A DNA stretch of 64,000 bases from Alphaproteobacteria bacterium HGW-Alphaproteobacteria-4. GTDB taxonomy: Bacteria; Pseudomonadota; Alphaproteobacteria; Rhodobacterales; Rhodobacteraceae. The notes beneath the pieces are model-generated. The model did no database searches. It was not told where the DNA came from and saw nothing but the letters and a program-made list of their open reading frames with translations. Positions within the stretch are counted from its first letter, which is position 1. The number at the start of each line of letters is the position of its first letter. A program made the translations under genes and the position numbers. Where the stretch lies: contig PHEE01000011.1 of NCBI GenBank assembly GCA_002842855.1, forward strand, positions 95,624 to 159,623. Direction: 5' to 3'. Below are positions 17,278-26,036 of this stretch, one piece after another.

Positions 17278-18600
17278 TTACTCGGCCGGGTGCGATTTGA
17301 CGCCGTAGTGGGCGTTGAAATCTTCCTCGATCGTCGCCACCGGGGTCAGCGGCTTTTCGATCAGCCCCAGAACCGGCAAGATAACGAGGAAGTAGGCGAA
17401 CCAGTAGGTTGCCGCGATCAGCGAGATGTAGGCGTAGATCCCATCTGTGCTTTGCGCGCCGGCCCAGGTGAGCACGACGAAATCAAGCACCAGAAGCCAG
17501 AACCACCACTTGAACATCGGGCGGTATCGGCCCGAGCGCACGCTGCTGGTATCAAGCCAGGGCGCCAGCGCCAGCACGATCAACGAGCCGAACATGGCAA
17601 TCACCCCAAAGAACTTGGCGCCGATCACGCCAAAGGTGACCCAATCGACCAGCATCACCACCCAGACATCCGAGGTGAAGGCGCGCAGGATCGCGTAGAA
17701 CGGCAGGAAGTACCATTCCGGCACGATGTGCACGGGCGTTACCAGCGGGTTGCCGGGAATGTAGTTGTCGGGGTGCCCGAGGAAGTTGGGCATGAACCCC
17801 ACGACCGCGAAGAAGACCACCAGAATGACCGCCAGCGCGAACAGGTCCTTGATCACGAAATAGGGCCAGAAGGGCAGGGTGTCCTTGTCGGCTTCGGCTT
17901 TCGAGGTGCGGCGCACTTCAACCCCGGTCGGGTTGCCGTTGCCGGTCGAATGGAATGCCCAGATATGGATCGCGACCAGTGCCACCAGGATCATCGGCAC
18001 CAGATAGTGCAGGCTGAAGAAACGGTTGAGCGTGGCATTGTCAACCGACGGCCCGCCCAGAAGCCAGGTCTGGATCGCCTCACCCACCCACGGGATCGCG
18101 CCAAACAGGCCGGTAATGACCGTGGCCGCCCAATAGGACATCTGGCCCCAGGGCAGAACGTAGCCAAGAAAGGCCGAAGCCATCATCGCCACATAGATCA
18201 GCATGCCGAGGATCCAGGTGATTTCGCGCGGTGCCTTGTAGCTGCCGTAGTAGAGGCCGCGGAAAATGTGGATGTAGACAGCGAAGAAGAACAGCGAGCC
18301 GCCGTTGGCATGCACATACCGCAGCATGTGGCCGGCGTTCACGTCGCGCATGATGTGCTCGACGCTGGCGAACGCAAATTCGATATGCGGCGTGTAGTGC
18401 ATCGCCAGAATGATGCCGGTGACGAGCTGCAGAACCATGCAGAACGCCAGCACGATGCCCCAGATCCACCACCAGTTGAGGTTTTTCGGGGTCGGGATCA
18501 TCAGCGTGTCATAGGCCAGCGCGACGACCGGAAGACGTTTGTGGAGCCATTTTTCGATGCCCGTCTTGGGCTCGTAATGGTCGTGTGGAATACCAGACAT
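17278..18600 (-). CDS. petB: Cytochrome b of the bc1 complex
   Basis: A 440-residue membrane protein carrying the two b hemes and the quinol and quinone sites. The start at 18600 ([19 protein letters not shown]) matches Rhodobacter cytochrome b; the longer frame upstream overlaps petA and is not real. Heme-ligand histidines are in helices B and D ([20 protein letters not shown] and [20 protein letters not shown]). The PEWY motif of the quinol-oxidation site is in [16 protein letters not shown]. It lies 13 bases after petA. Confidence 0.96.
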   Translation of the reverse strand: MSGIPHDHYEPKTGIEKWLHKRLPVVALAYDTLMIPTPKNLNWWWIWGIVLAFCMVLQLVTGIILAMHYTPHIEFAFASVEHIMRDVNAGHMLRYVHANGGSLFFFAVYIHIFRGLYYGSYKAPREITWILGMLIYVAMMASAFLGYVLPWGQMSYWAATVITGLFGAIPWVGEAIQTWLLGGPSVDNATLNRFFSLHYLVPMILVALVAIHIWAFHSTGNGNPTGVEVRRTSKAEADKDTLPFWPYFVIKDLFALAVILVVFFAVVGFMPNFLGHPDNYIPGNPLVTPVHIVPEWYFLPFYAILRAFTSDVWVVMLVDWVTFGVIGAKFFGVIAMFGSLIVLALAPWLDTSSVRSGRYRPMFKWWFWLLVLDFVVLTWAGAQSTDGIYAYISLIAATYWFAYFLVILPVLGLIEKPLTPVATIEEDFNAHYGVKSHPAE

Positions 18601-18613
18601 GTGGTTTTCTCCC

Positions 18614-19174
18614 TCAGCCCAAGAGGATGGTTGTTGCGTCGGTGAAGCGGGCCACCGGAACATCGAGGTTGCGCGGCGCCGGCCCTTTGCGGATGCGCCC
18701 CGAGGTGTCGTAGTGCGACCCGTGGCAGGGGCAGAACCAACCGCCAAATTCGCCCGCACCATTGCCCACCGGCACACAGCCGAGGTGGGTGCATACGCCG
18801 ATCATCACCAGCCATTCCCCAGCTTCATCGAGCGACCGGTTTTCGTCTGCGGCGTCAGCGCCCGGCTTGTTGGCGTTTTGCGCAAGCCGGTCGATCGGAA
18901 GGTCTTCGACCTTGGTGGCGCGCGCCGCTTCAATTTCGGCTGCCGTCCGACGGCGCACGAAAACAGGCTTGCCGCGCCATTTCACGGTCAACTGGGTGCC
19001 GACCGCGACACCGCTGACGTCGATGTAGATCGCCGAAAGCGCCTGCACGTCGGCCGAGGGGTTCATCTGGTCGATCAGCGGCCAAACGGCGACGCCGGTC
19101 GTTACCAGGCCGACACCTCCGGCGGCGTAGTGAATGAAATCTCGGCGGGTACCGGTAACTTCTGCTTGGGACAC
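18614..19174 (-). CDS. petA: Rieske iron-sulfur subunit of the bc1 complex
   Basis: A 186-residue protein with GTG start (19174) supported by GGGAGAAG upstream and by alignment of [19 protein letters not shown] with known Rhodobacter Rieske starts. A twin-arginine-type anchor (TRRDF plus a hydrophobic helix) is followed by the hinge [11 protein letters not shown]. The [2Fe-2S] cluster ligands are in CTHLGCVP and CPCHGSHYD. First gene of petABC. A longer reading frame upstream has no suitable start. Confidence 0.95.
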   Translation of the reverse strand: MSQAEVTGTRRDFIHYAAGGVGLVTTGVAVWPLIDQMNPSADVQALSAIYIDVSGVAVGTQLTVKWRGKPVFVRRRTAAEIEAARATKVEDLPIDRLAQNANKPGADAADENRSLDEAGEWLVMIGVCTHLGCVPVGNGAGEFGGWFCPCHGSHYDTSGRIRKGPAPRNLDVPVARFTDATTILLG

Positions 19175-19360
19175 GAGTTCTTCTCCCTTCCCGGGCCTGG
19201 AATCAGGCCGATAAGACTGGTTGGGCCGCGTCGTCGCAGCCTGCACCGGGCTTGTAGCAATCACGACTCTGTCAGTCCAGCGGACAATAACGCGCAGGGG
19301 GGGGCTTTTTTCGCCGTTGCGGCAAAGCGATGACAGGGAAAAACAGTCGGGATTTCGGGG

Positions 19361-20065
19361 CTATTCGGGCGCCAACATGTAGCCTGCGCCGCGCACGGTT
19401 TGCAAATAGCGTGGCTCGCGCGGGTCCGCCTCGATCTTGCGGCGAAGGCGGGTGATCTGCACGTCAATTGCACGGTCCTGCGCGGTGGCCGGGTCGGTGC
19501 CACGGTCGCGGCCAAGATCTTCGATCAGTTCCGCCCGGGTTACCACCGCGCCCGCGCGCCCCGCGAAAATCCGCATCAAGGCCGCCTCGGTTGCGGTCAG
19601 CCGCACCGGCGCTTCGCCGCGCCAAAGCTCGCCGCGCTCCATTTCGTAGCGCAACGGCCCGAGGTTGAGCGTCTTTGGCCCTTGCACGGTCAATTGCGGT
19701 GCCCGCCGCAAGATCGCGCCGATCCGCAACAGAAGCTCTCTCGGCTCGAACGGCTTGGCGAGGGAATCATCGGCGCCCGCCTCAAGCCCCTCGATCCGGT
19801 CGCGGGTTTCGCCCCGCGCGGTCAGCAGCATGATCGGCGTGGTCAGTTTGCGGCGCAGATCGCGGGTCAGGCTGATGCCGTCCTCGCCCGGCATCATCAC
19901 GTCAAGCACAATCAGGCTGAACTCCAGCCCCGCCAGCAGCCTGCGCGCGTGCGCGGCATCCCGCGCAGCGGTAACGAGAAAGCCGTTGCGCACCAGAAAC
20001 TTCTGCATCAGGCCGCGAATACGCTCGTCATCGTCCACGATCAGGATATGCGGCTGAACCTGCAT
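19361..20065 (-). CDS. petR: OmpR-family response regulator (PetR-like)
   Basis: A 234-residue two-domain regulator. The receiver domain has the acidic pocket DDD at 11-13, phospho-acceptor Asp55 in LIVLDVMMPGEDG, and the switch Lys in DDSLAKPFEP. A winged-helix DNA-binding domain of the OmpR type fills residues about 135-230 (LTATEAALMRIFAG, DVQITRLRRKIE). In Rhodobacter capsulatus, petR sits upstream of petABC and is required for growth; gene order here is the same. No histidine kinase is adjacent. It overlaps the upstream MarR gene by one base. Confidence 0.87.
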   Translation of the reverse strand: MQVQPHILIVDDDERIRGLMQKFLVRNGFLVTAARDAAHARRLLAGLEFSLIVLDVMMPGEDGISLTRDLRRKLTTPIMLLTARGETRDRIEGLEAGADDSLAKPFEPRELLLRIGAILRRAPQLTVQGPKTLNLGPLRYEMERGELWRGEAPVRLTATEAALMRIFAGRAGAVVTRAELIEDLGRDRGTDPATAQDRAIDVQITRLRRKIEADPREPRYLQTVRGAGYMLAPE

Positions 20066-20571
20066 CAGCCGCGATCCCGCAACATCAGGTATTGGCGGCG
20101 CATTTCGGGGTCCATCATCGCTTCCAGAACCTGCCGAAAACCGGCAACCGCCTGCGGCCCGGTGGCCCGGTAGGCGGCGCGCATGCGTACCCGCTGCGCC
20201 TCGCTCAACTCGCGCTCAAGTGCCGCACCTTTTTCGGTCAGGTGGAGGTGGCGCTCGCGCTTGTCCTTTCGCCCGATTCGGCTTTCAACCAGCCCATCCT
20301 CGATCAGCGTGCGCAGGACCCGGTTCAGGCTTTGTTTGGTCACCCCCAGCACCGCCAGCAGGGTGTTGACCGTCAAGCCCGGCTGGCGCTGAATGAAATG
20401 CAACGCCCGGTGATGGGCGCGGCCATAGTCGAGCCCGTCGAGAATCCGGTCGGGGTCGGCAGTAAAGCCGCGATAGGCAAAGAACATCGCCTCGATGCCT
20501 TTGCGCAACTGCTCGTCAGTCAGAAACAGCAGCCCCTCGCCGCCTGCTGCATTTGCCCCCGTGTCTGCCAT
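20065..20571 (-). CDS. petP: MarR-family transcriptional regulator (PetP-like)
   Basis: A 168-residue winged-helix protein. The recognition region is TVNTLLAVLGVTKQSLNRVL, followed by the wing SRIGRKDKRERHLHLTEKG. The ATG at 20571 has GAGGG upstream; longer starts do not. The stop shares one base with the petR start, so the two are translated together. R. capsulatus has the same petP-petR-petABC order, which is the basis for the name. Its ligand and operator are not evident. Confidence 0.83.
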   Translation of the reverse strand: MADTGANAAGGEGLLFLTDEQLRKGIEAMFFAYRGFTADPDRILDGLDYGRAHHRALHFIQRQPGLTVNTLLAVLGVTKQSLNRVLRTLIEDGLVESRIGRKDKRERHLHLTEKGAALERELSEAQRVRMRAAYRATGPQAVAGFRQVLEAMMDPEMRRQYLMLRDRG

Positions 20572-20722
20572 TGCGCCCTCACTTTTTCCGGATTTTATGT
20601 CAGCCTTGTTGACTTTCCAAGAATCAATTGCTACCGAAACCCAGATTTCGCGCAATAATATGTCCGCAACGGACGTATCGCACGCAACATTCGCAAAACG
20701 GGTGCGCCCGGAGGAGGATGAT
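20572..20722. promoter_or_regulatory. Divergent promoter region of petP and ilvE
   Basis: This 151-base spacer separates divergent petP and ilvE and must hold both promoters. A short inverted repeat, GTCA-N7-TGAC, is at 20599-20613, overlapping a TTGACT hexamer that could be a -35 box toward ilvE. It is a possible operator for the MarR-type regulator; the arms are only 4 bases. Confidence 0.3.
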
Positions 20723-21592
20723 ATGGCAGGTGCCTATGACGACCGCGACGGCAAGATCTGGATGGACGGCGCGCTGATAAACTGGCGCGACGCCAAAGTG
20801 CACATGCTTACCCACGCGCTGCATTATGCTTCAAGCGTGTTCGAGGGCGAGCGTTGCTACAACGGCACGATCTTCAAATCGGTCGAACATTCCGAGCGGT
20901 TGCTGAAATCGGGTGCGCTGCTCGACATGCCGATTCCCTACACCGTTGCCCAGATCGAAGAGGCCAAGCGGCTGACGCTCGAGGCAAACGGGCTGACCGA
21001 TGCTTACGTTCGCCCGCTTGCATGGCGCGGCTCGGGCGAAGACATGGGCGTTGCCGCCAAGCGCAACCCGGTGCATCTGGCGATCGCGGTCTGGACATGG
21101 GGCGCCTATTACGGCGACGCCAAAATGAAGGGTGCGCGGCTAGATATTTCGAAATGGAAGCGGCCCAGCCCCGAAACCATCCCTTCGGCGGCCAAGGCCG
21201 CAGGCCTTTACATGATCTGCACCATGTCCAAACACGCCGCCGAGGCCAAGGGCTGTTCCGATGCGATGATGTTCGATTATCGCGGCTATGTGGCCGAGGC
21301 GACCGGCGCCAACATCTTCTTCGTGAAAGACGGCGAGGTGCACACCCCCTACCCCGACGCGATTCTGAATGGTATCACCCGCCAGACCGTCATCGGCATG
21401 CTGCGCGCCAAGGGGGTTACCGTGCATGAACGCTTCATCAAGGCTGACGAGCTTGAGGGCTTCCAGCAGTGCTTCCTGACCGGCACCGCCGCCGAAGTCA
21501 CCCCGGTCGGGCAGATCGGCGGCTACATGTTCGAGGTGGGGGCGCTAACCCGCGATATTGCCACCGAATACGAAAAGCTGGTGCGTAGCTGA
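20723..21592 (+). CDS. ilvE: Branched-chain amino-acid aminotransferase
   Basis: A 289-residue fold-type IV PLP enzyme making valine, leucine and isoleucine from their 2-oxo acids. The start MAGAYDDRDGKIWMDG is preceded by GGAGGAGG. The likely catalytic Lys lies in PSAAKAAGLYM near residue 155, and YVAEATGANIFFVKDGEV and TGTAAEVTPV are class-IV signatures around the cofactor phosphate and substrate loops. Full length, no damage. A perfect GC inverted repeat follows. Confidence 0.94.
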   Translation: MAGAYDDRDGKIWMDGALINWRDAKVHMLTHALHYASSVFEGERCYNGTIFKSVEHSERLLKSGALLDMPIPYTVAQIEEAKRLTLEANGLTDAYVRPLAWRGSGEDMGVAAKRNPVHLAIAVWTWGAYYGDAKMKGARLDISKWKRPSPETIPSAAKAAGLYMICTMSKHAAEAKGCSDAMMFDYRGYVAEATGANIFFVKDGEVHTPYPDAILNGITRQTVIGMLRAKGVTVHERFIKADELEGFQQCFLTGTAAEVTPVGQIGGYMFEVGALTRDIATEYEKLVRS

Positions 21593-21596
21593 TAAC

Positions 21597-21631
21597 CCCG
21601 CCGGGGCGCGCACAAGCACCCCCCCGGCGGG
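21597..21631 (+). terminator. Perfect GC-rich inverted repeat after ilvE
   Basis: CCCGCCGGGG (21597-21606) and CCCCGGCGGG (21622-21631) form a 10-bp perfect stem with a 15-base loop, 5 bases after the ilvE stop. There is no U-tract, so it may stabilise the 3' end or pause polymerase rather than terminate on its own. Confidence 0.5.
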
Positions 21632-21672
21632 CACTTGCAAGGGCAGCAGCCACACTGCACGCTCCCTACCGC

Positions 21673-21861
21673 TCAGGCCTCGCGCCCCTTTTCGATCCGC
21701 ACGAATTCCTTCACGCGGCGGCCAGCATCCGCGCCCCTGCCTTTTTTCTGCAAGGCGGTGGTTGCGGGGCTGGGCTTCTCTGCCTTTTCGATCTCGACAT
21801 AGGCGCGCAACCGGTCGGCGTCTTCTCCCTTGCGTTCGTGGTCGGCAATGTGACGGGTCAT
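21673..21861 (-). CDS. Small charged protein, unknown function
   Basis: A 62-residue, highly charged protein (MTRHIADHERKGEDADRL, ending RRVKEFVRIEKGREA) with no membrane segment or signal. A strong AAGGAG lies 6 bases before the ATG at 21861, which is the main support for it being a gene. I do not recognise a family. It lies downstream of the DMT gene on the same strand after 53 bases and could be in its transcript or separate. Confidence 0.6.
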   Translation of the reverse strand: MTRHIADHERKGEDADRLRAYVEIEKAEKPSPATTALQKKGRGADAGRRVKEFVRIEKGREA

Positions 21862-21914
21862 GACCTGCTCCTTCTTGCTGCGGACCCTCAACATAGCACC
21901 TCTTTGGCGCGTTT

Positions 21915-22832
21915 TCACCCCTGCGGCGTCATCGCCTTGCGTTGACGGGCACGTTCCAGCCCAAGCTGCCTTTCGCGCCAGATGATCAACACCCCGGCGA
22001 GTATGACCAGCGCGGCGCCGCCGAGCATCACCACCGTCGGCACCTCGCCGAAAACGAAATATCCGATGGCAAGCGCGAAGATCATCGAGGCATATTCAAA
22101 CGGCGCAATCAGCCCTGCGTCACCGTAGCGGTAGCTAGAGGTCAGGAATATCTGGCCAAAACCGCCCAGAATACCCGCAAGCACCAACAACGCGGCGGTG
22201 CGCGCGTCCGGCACCACCCAGCCGAACGGAATGGTGATCAGGCTCAGCACGCTCGCGGTGACCGAAAACCAGAGAACGATGGCGCTGGTGCGCTCGGTCG
22301 CCACCAGCTTGCGCACGAACACTTGCGCCAACGAGGAACACAGTGCCCCCATCAGCACCACCACCGCCCCCAGCGCCTCGCGGTCGGTCGCCTCGCCAAC
22401 GCCGCCCAACCGGGGCGACAGCACGATCAGCACCCCAACCATGCCCATCGCAACGGCTGCCATGCGAAACGCCCGCACCTGCTCGCCCAGAAACATCGCC
22501 GCAAAGATCACCGTCAGCAGCGGCGAGGCGTAGCCGATGGCGGTAACCTCGGGCAGCGGCAACAGCCCGAGGCCCGCAAACCCCAGCCCCATCGCGGTTG
22601 ACCCCAGAACCCCTCGCCAGACATGGCCAATCGGGCTTGCCACCCGCCAGCCAACGGCCAGCTCGCGCCGCAACGCGAGCCAGACCAGAATCACAGGAAT
22701 CGCGAAGAACGACCGAAAGAATACCGCCTCGCCCGCCGGCACATGCGCCGCCGTCGCCTTGATCAACGACGCCATGGCGATGAAGATCAAAACCGAAATC
22801 AGTTTCAGAAGGATGCCGCGCAGCGGTGACAT
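21915..22832 (-). CDS. DMT-family (EamA) transporter
   Basis: A 305-residue protein with two EamA repeats and about ten membrane helices. Repeat one holds FFRSFFAIPVILVWLALRR and AIGYASPLLTVIFAAMFLGE; repeat two holds SSYRYGDAGLIAPFEYASMI. This pattern is typical of the RhaT/EamA-like exporters that are numerous in Rhodobacteraceae. Substrate unknown. It is divergent from no close neighbour: queG lies 52 bases upstream on the same strand. Confidence 0.85.
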   Translation of the reverse strand: MSPLRGILLKLISVLIFIAMASLIKATAAHVPAGEAVFFRSFFAIPVILVWLALRRELAVGWRVASPIGHVWRGVLGSTAMGLGFAGLGLLPLPEVTAIGYASPLLTVIFAAMFLGEQVRAFRMAAVAMGMVGVLIVLSPRLGGVGEATDREALGAVVVLMGALCSSLAQVFVRKLVATERTSAIVLWFSVTASVLSLITIPFGWVVPDARTAALLVLAGILGGFGQIFLTSSYRYGDAGLIAPFEYASMIFALAIGYFVFGEVPTVVMLGGAALVILAGVLIIWRERQLGLERARQRKAMTPQG

Positions 22833-22884
22833 GGCGCCACGTTAGCGCGCGCCGCAGCAAAAGAAAGTGCGTCCGGCGTCACGG

Positions 22885-23913
22885 TTACAATTCTGGCGCA
22901 GCAAGCCGCGCCACCGCCCAATGCGCTGCATCGGCAACGCCGGCATCAGCATCGCCGCGCAACCCCTCGGCGACAGCCAGCAGTTCCGCCAACCCCGAAT
23001 TGCCGATTGCGTAAAGCACGTTGCGCACCATCCGGTCGCGACCGATGCGCTTCACCGGGCTACCCGTGAACCTTGCACGAAACCCGGCATCGTCCAGCGC
23101 CGCCAGATCGGCCAGCAAGGGCGGCTCGGCCGCCCGCGGGGCATAGCCGATTTCGCGCGCCGCCACCGCGAATTTGTTCCAGGGGCACACCGCCAGACAA
23201 TCGTCGCAGCCATAGATGCGGTTGCCCATCAGCCCGCGCAACGCCACATCCACCGGCCCCTTGTGCTCGATCGTCAAATACGAAATGCAGCGCCGCGCAT
23301 CTAGCTGATAAGGCGCCGGAAAGGCCCGCGTCGGGCACACATCCAGGCACGCCGTGCAGGCGCCGCAATGGCTTGTCTCGGGCGCATCCGGCTCCAGTTC
23401 CAGCGTGGTGAAGATCGCACCCAGAAAGAACCAGCTGCCCAGATCGCGCGCCAAGAGGTTGGTGTGCTTGCCCTGCCAGCCCAAGCCCGCCGTCGCCGCC
23501 AGCGGCTTTTCCATCACCGGCGCGGTATCGACGAACACCTTGATCTCGCAGCCCGCCTCGGCCACCAGCCAGCGCCCCAGCCGCTTCAGCCGACGCTTCA
23601 CGATGTCGTGGTAATCGCGGCCCTGCGCATAAACGCTGATCGATCCGCGCTCGCGCTGCCCCAGCACCGCCAGCGGATCAACCTCCGGTGTGTACACTTC
23701 GGCCAACATCAGAACCGATCGCGCCTCGGGCCAAAGCGCCGCCGGGTTGCCGCGCCAGACCATGCGCTCGGCCATCCAACCCATCTGCCCATGCCGTCCC
23801 GCCGCCACGAAATCCGCCAGCCGCGCCGCCGCCTCGGGCACCGCGTCGGGCCGCGTAACCCGCGCCTTGGCAAAGCCTTCGGCCAAAGCCCTCTCGATCA
23901 GCCGCGTCTTCAT
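22885..23913 (-). CDS. queG: Epoxyqueuosine reductase
   Basis: A 342-residue cobalamin-dependent iron-sulfur enzyme that performs the last step of queuosine synthesis in tRNA. The N-terminal B12-binding half includes [20 protein letters not shown] with the catalytic Asp; two [4Fe-4S] motifs follow, [16 protein letters not shown] near residue 180 and [14 protein letters not shown] near residue 235. A HEAT-like tail ends the protein. No other queuosine gene is in the window. The upstream GST lies 65 bases away across a repeat element. Confidence 0.94.
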   Translation of the reverse strand: MKTRLIERALAEGFAKARVTRPDAVPEAAARLADFVAAGRHGQMGWMAERMVWRGNPAALWPEARSVLMLAEVYTPEVDPLAVLGQRERGSISVYAQGRDYHDIVKRRLKRLGRWLVAEAGCEIKVFVDTAPVMEKPLAATAGLGWQGKHTNLLARDLGSWFFLGAIFTTLELEPDAPETSHCGACTACLDVCPTRAFPAPYQLDARRCISYLTIEHKGPVDVALRGLMGNRIYGCDDCLAVCPWNKFAVAAREIGYAPRAAEPPLLADLAALDDAGFRARFTGSPVKRIGRDRMVRNVLYAIGNSGLAELLAVAEGLRGDADAGVADAAHWAVARLAAPEL

Positions 23914-23936
23914 GCCGCCCGCTTCTTCATTGCGAA

Positions 23937-23978
23937 ACTACCCTCGGGGGGTGTGGGGGGCAGACGGCCCCCCATCTT
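23937..23978. repeat. Rhodobacterales-type intergenic repeat with hairpin
   Basis: The spacer between the GST and queG holds ACCCTCGGGGGGTGTG followed by GGGGGG (23955-23960) and CCCCCC (23968-23973) around a 7-base loop, then ATCTTTC. Read on the minus strand this is GAAAGATGGGGGGC...CCCCGAGGGTAG, the same style of hairpin-plus-tail repeat as at 16374-16410. Confidence 0.55.
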
Positions 23979-24644
23979 TCAGAAATCAAGCTCGGCATAT
24001 TGTGGCGAGGGTGGCAGCCCCGGCACATGGTCCGCCAGCAGCGACCGAAAAGCCGGGCGCGACTTGATCTTGGCATACCAGTCCTTGACGGCGGCCGACC
24101 GATCCCAATCCACGTCCGAGATGTAGTCGAGGCAGCTCAGATGCGCTGCCGCGCAGAAATCGGCGAGCGTCAGCACGTCGCCTGCCAGCCAGCGCCGCTG
24201 GTCGAGCAGTTCGCCCATGTAGTCGAGATGCCGCTTTACCGCGGCAAGCCCGGTTTTCACCGCCTTGCTGTCGGGGTAGCCTTCTTTGCGGATCTTTTTC
24301 CAGACCCGCTCTCCCATCACCTTCACGGTGACTTCGGCGTTGAACTTGTCGTCAAACCACGCACACAGCCTGCGCACTTCATGACGTGCCAAGGCATCGC
24401 GCGGCAAGAGCGGCGGGCTCGGCACGGTCTCCTCGACATACTCGCAAATCGCCTGACTTTCGGTCAGAATCCGCCCGTCAAGCCGCAGCACCGGCACCTT
24501 GCCCGCCGGATTGCGGCGCAGGAATTCGGGCGAGGCCTCCCAATACCGCTCTTCCACCAGCTCGACCTCGATCTTCTTCTCGGCCAGCACAAGGCGCACC
24601 TTGCGGCAAAAAGGCGATAGCGCGACGTGGTAAAGACGGTTCAT
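23979..24644 (-). CDS. Glutathione S-transferase family protein
   Basis: A 221-residue protein with an N-terminal thioredoxin-like GST domain and an all-helical C-terminal domain. The active-site region is LSPFCRKVRLVLAEKK, with Ser8/Cys11-type residues, and cis-Pro in GKVPVLRLDG followed by the glutathione-binding ESQAICEY. The start at 24644 was chosen because homology begins there; 50 extra codons upstream lie in a lower-GC, gene-poor stretch. Substrate unknown. Confidence 0.88.
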   Translation of the reverse strand: MNRLYHVALSPFCRKVRLVLAEKKIEVELVEERYWEASPEFLRRNPAGKVPVLRLDGRILTESQAICEYVEETVPSPPLLPRDALARHEVRRLCAWFDDKFNAEVTVKVMGERVWKKIRKEGYPDSKAVKTGLAAVKRHLDYMGELLDQRRWLAGDVLTLADFCAAAHLSCLDYISDVDWDRSAAVKDWYAKIKSRPAFRSLLADHVPGLPPSPQYAELDF

Positions 24645-25118
24645 GTTGCAATGCCGCGTTCTCGGCGATTTCGGCATGACTCTGCAACCGAGCTCAGGGA
24701 TTAGGGTTCGCCAAATTGCAGGACTCTCCGCCCACCATAATAGGGAAGTCTTTTGAATAAGAAGCAAAGTTGGAAGTGACGAAATTTCAAACATCGCTTC
24801 GAATCAAAAGGTTGCCCCTTGTTCTCAAGGCGAAATCACACAACGGGCACATGCAGGTGAATCGAAGGGCTATTTCCGAGGCACCGCACGGCTAACGCGT
24901 CAACCGAAAAATCACGCTTGGCGTCCTCAAAACGATGTTGACCAAGAACTCCAAAACCATTTTATTGCAATTCGCCGACCCGTCCACCAGATATAGTGGC
25001 GGATCGGCGATAGCCTGGCGGTATGCACCAGAAGCGTCAACACCTTTTTGTGCCACGATCATCCTTGCCAGGTCAACGGGAAATTGCCGTCTGTGGGCGG
25101 CACTGGAAAGGAAACACG
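24645..25118. other. 474-base lower-GC intergenic stretch
   Basis: The stretch is visibly richer in A/T than its surroundings. I see no RNA gene or mobile-element end in it. A promoter-like pair lies at 24938-24966 (TTGACC, 17-base spacer, TTTTAT) pointing toward the small membrane protein at 25119, leaving an unusually long leader of about 150 bases. Two short open frames (24892-25131 minus, 24935-25147 plus) have no ribosome-binding site and are not called. Confidence 0.45.
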
Positions 25119-25376
25119 ATGGAGCACTCAAGCTTTCCGCCGCCTAGAGACCTGCCTCAGGTCTACGGTCGAAAAACCGATGATTCAATACGGGAGCAAG
25201 ACCATAAAGACACCTTTGACCTTTCGCCGCCGTTACCTGCAGAGCTGTCTCAGCAACCATTAATCCGGCAAGATCGGGTCCGCATTTCGTCTCGCGAAAA
25301 GTGCATTGAGATATATGGGATTCGTGCGATTGCTGTCATTGTTGCGGCGGCTGTCGTGCTCTTTCTATTAGCTTAA
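25119..25376 (+). CDS. Small tail-anchored membrane protein, unknown
   Basis: An 85-residue protein with AAAGGA 7 bases before the ATG. The N-terminal 60 residues are polar, rich in Pro, Asp and Gln (PPPRDLPQVYGRKTDD, TFDLSPPLPAELSQQ); the last 20 residues (IRAIAVIVAAAVVLFLLA) are one membrane helix with nothing after it, so the polar part faces the cytoplasm if it inserts as a tail anchor. No family recognised. Codon use is less GC-biased than neighbours, suggesting recent arrival or weak selection. Its 3' end overlaps the convergent methyltransferase gene by 9 bases. Confidence 0.6.
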   Translation: MEHSSFPPPRDLPQVYGRKTDDSIREQDHKDTFDLSPPLPAELSQQPLIRQDRVRISSREKCIEIYGIRAIAVIVAAAVVLFLLA

Positions 25377-26036
25377 TCTCATTGCGTTGCAAAACTTGGT
25401 TTCGGGCAGCGCAAAGGCAAAGACCCGGGCCTGCCCCGGTGGGCCGCCCGCTGCTTCGCCAAAATCGCGCACCGGGTATTCGGCCATCGGTTGCAGACAA
25501 TGACGCGGCAGAAACGCCCGCCCCGGATCGCCCACCAGAATCGAAACTCCGGCCGCATGGCAACTGCCAAGATACGCGGTCATATGCGCAGCAAGATCGG
25601 CCGAATAGAAAACATCGCCCGCCGCGATCAGGTCCACATCAAGGGGTGGCAGCGCGGTCACGTCAGCCGCCATAACCTCGATTTGCACACTGTTCAGCGC
25701 CGCGTTCAGCGCGATTGCCGCCCTCGCGAAAGGGTCTGTTTCAGCGCAAATCACCTGCGCTGCCCCGGCTTGTGCGGCGGCAATGCCCACCACCCCCGAT
25801 CCGGCGCCAAGGTCGAGCACCCGCAGGCCGCGCACTGTGCCGGGGTTTTGCAGAAAGTGCCGCGCCAGCGCAGCTCCCCCCGCCCAGACATATGCCCAGT
25901 AGGGCACCCCGGCCAATCGCGACAGCCCGCTGCCCGGGTGCGCCTGATAGAGCGTGATCTCGGGCAGCATCGGCGCCGGTCCGGGCCGCAGATTGGCGCG
26001 GATAAAGGCTGTCGCGTCGGGCAGCGTGCGCGTCAT
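25368..26036 (-). CDS. Class I methyltransferase, ETFB-lysine-methyltransferase-like
   Basis: A 222-residue SAM-dependent methyltransferase. The region PYWAYVWAGGAALARHFL precedes motif I (VLDLGAGSGVVGIAAAQAGA), with acidic motif II in ICAETDPFARAAIALN and motif IV in DLIAAGDVFYS. This arrangement is characteristic of the METTL20/AtETFBKMT group, which trimethylates lysines on the electron-transfer flavoprotein beta subunit; assignment rests on that resemblance. The start overlaps the mtgA stop by 4 bases (ATGA). Confidence 0.78.
   Translation of the reverse strand: MTRTLPDATAFIRANLRPGPAPMLPEITLYQAHPGSGLSRLAGVPYWAYVWAGGAALARHFLQNPGTVRGLRVLDLGAGSGVVGIAAAQAGAAQVICAETDPFARAAIALNAALNSVQIEVMAADVTALPPLDVDLIAAGDVFYSADLAAHMTAYLGSCHAAGVSILVGDPGRAFLPRHCLQPMAEYPVRDFGEAAGGPPGQARVFAFALPETKFCNAMRLS

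Noticed and set aside
19284..19320. G-run plus TTTTTT after petR as a terminator
   Set aside because: The T-run is on the plus strand relative to a leftward gene, and no proper stem precedes a U-tract in the right direction.
24892..25131. 79-codon minus-strand frame in the low-GC stretch
   Set aside because: No ribosome-binding site, no conserved-looking features, and it overlaps the leader of a better-supported gene.
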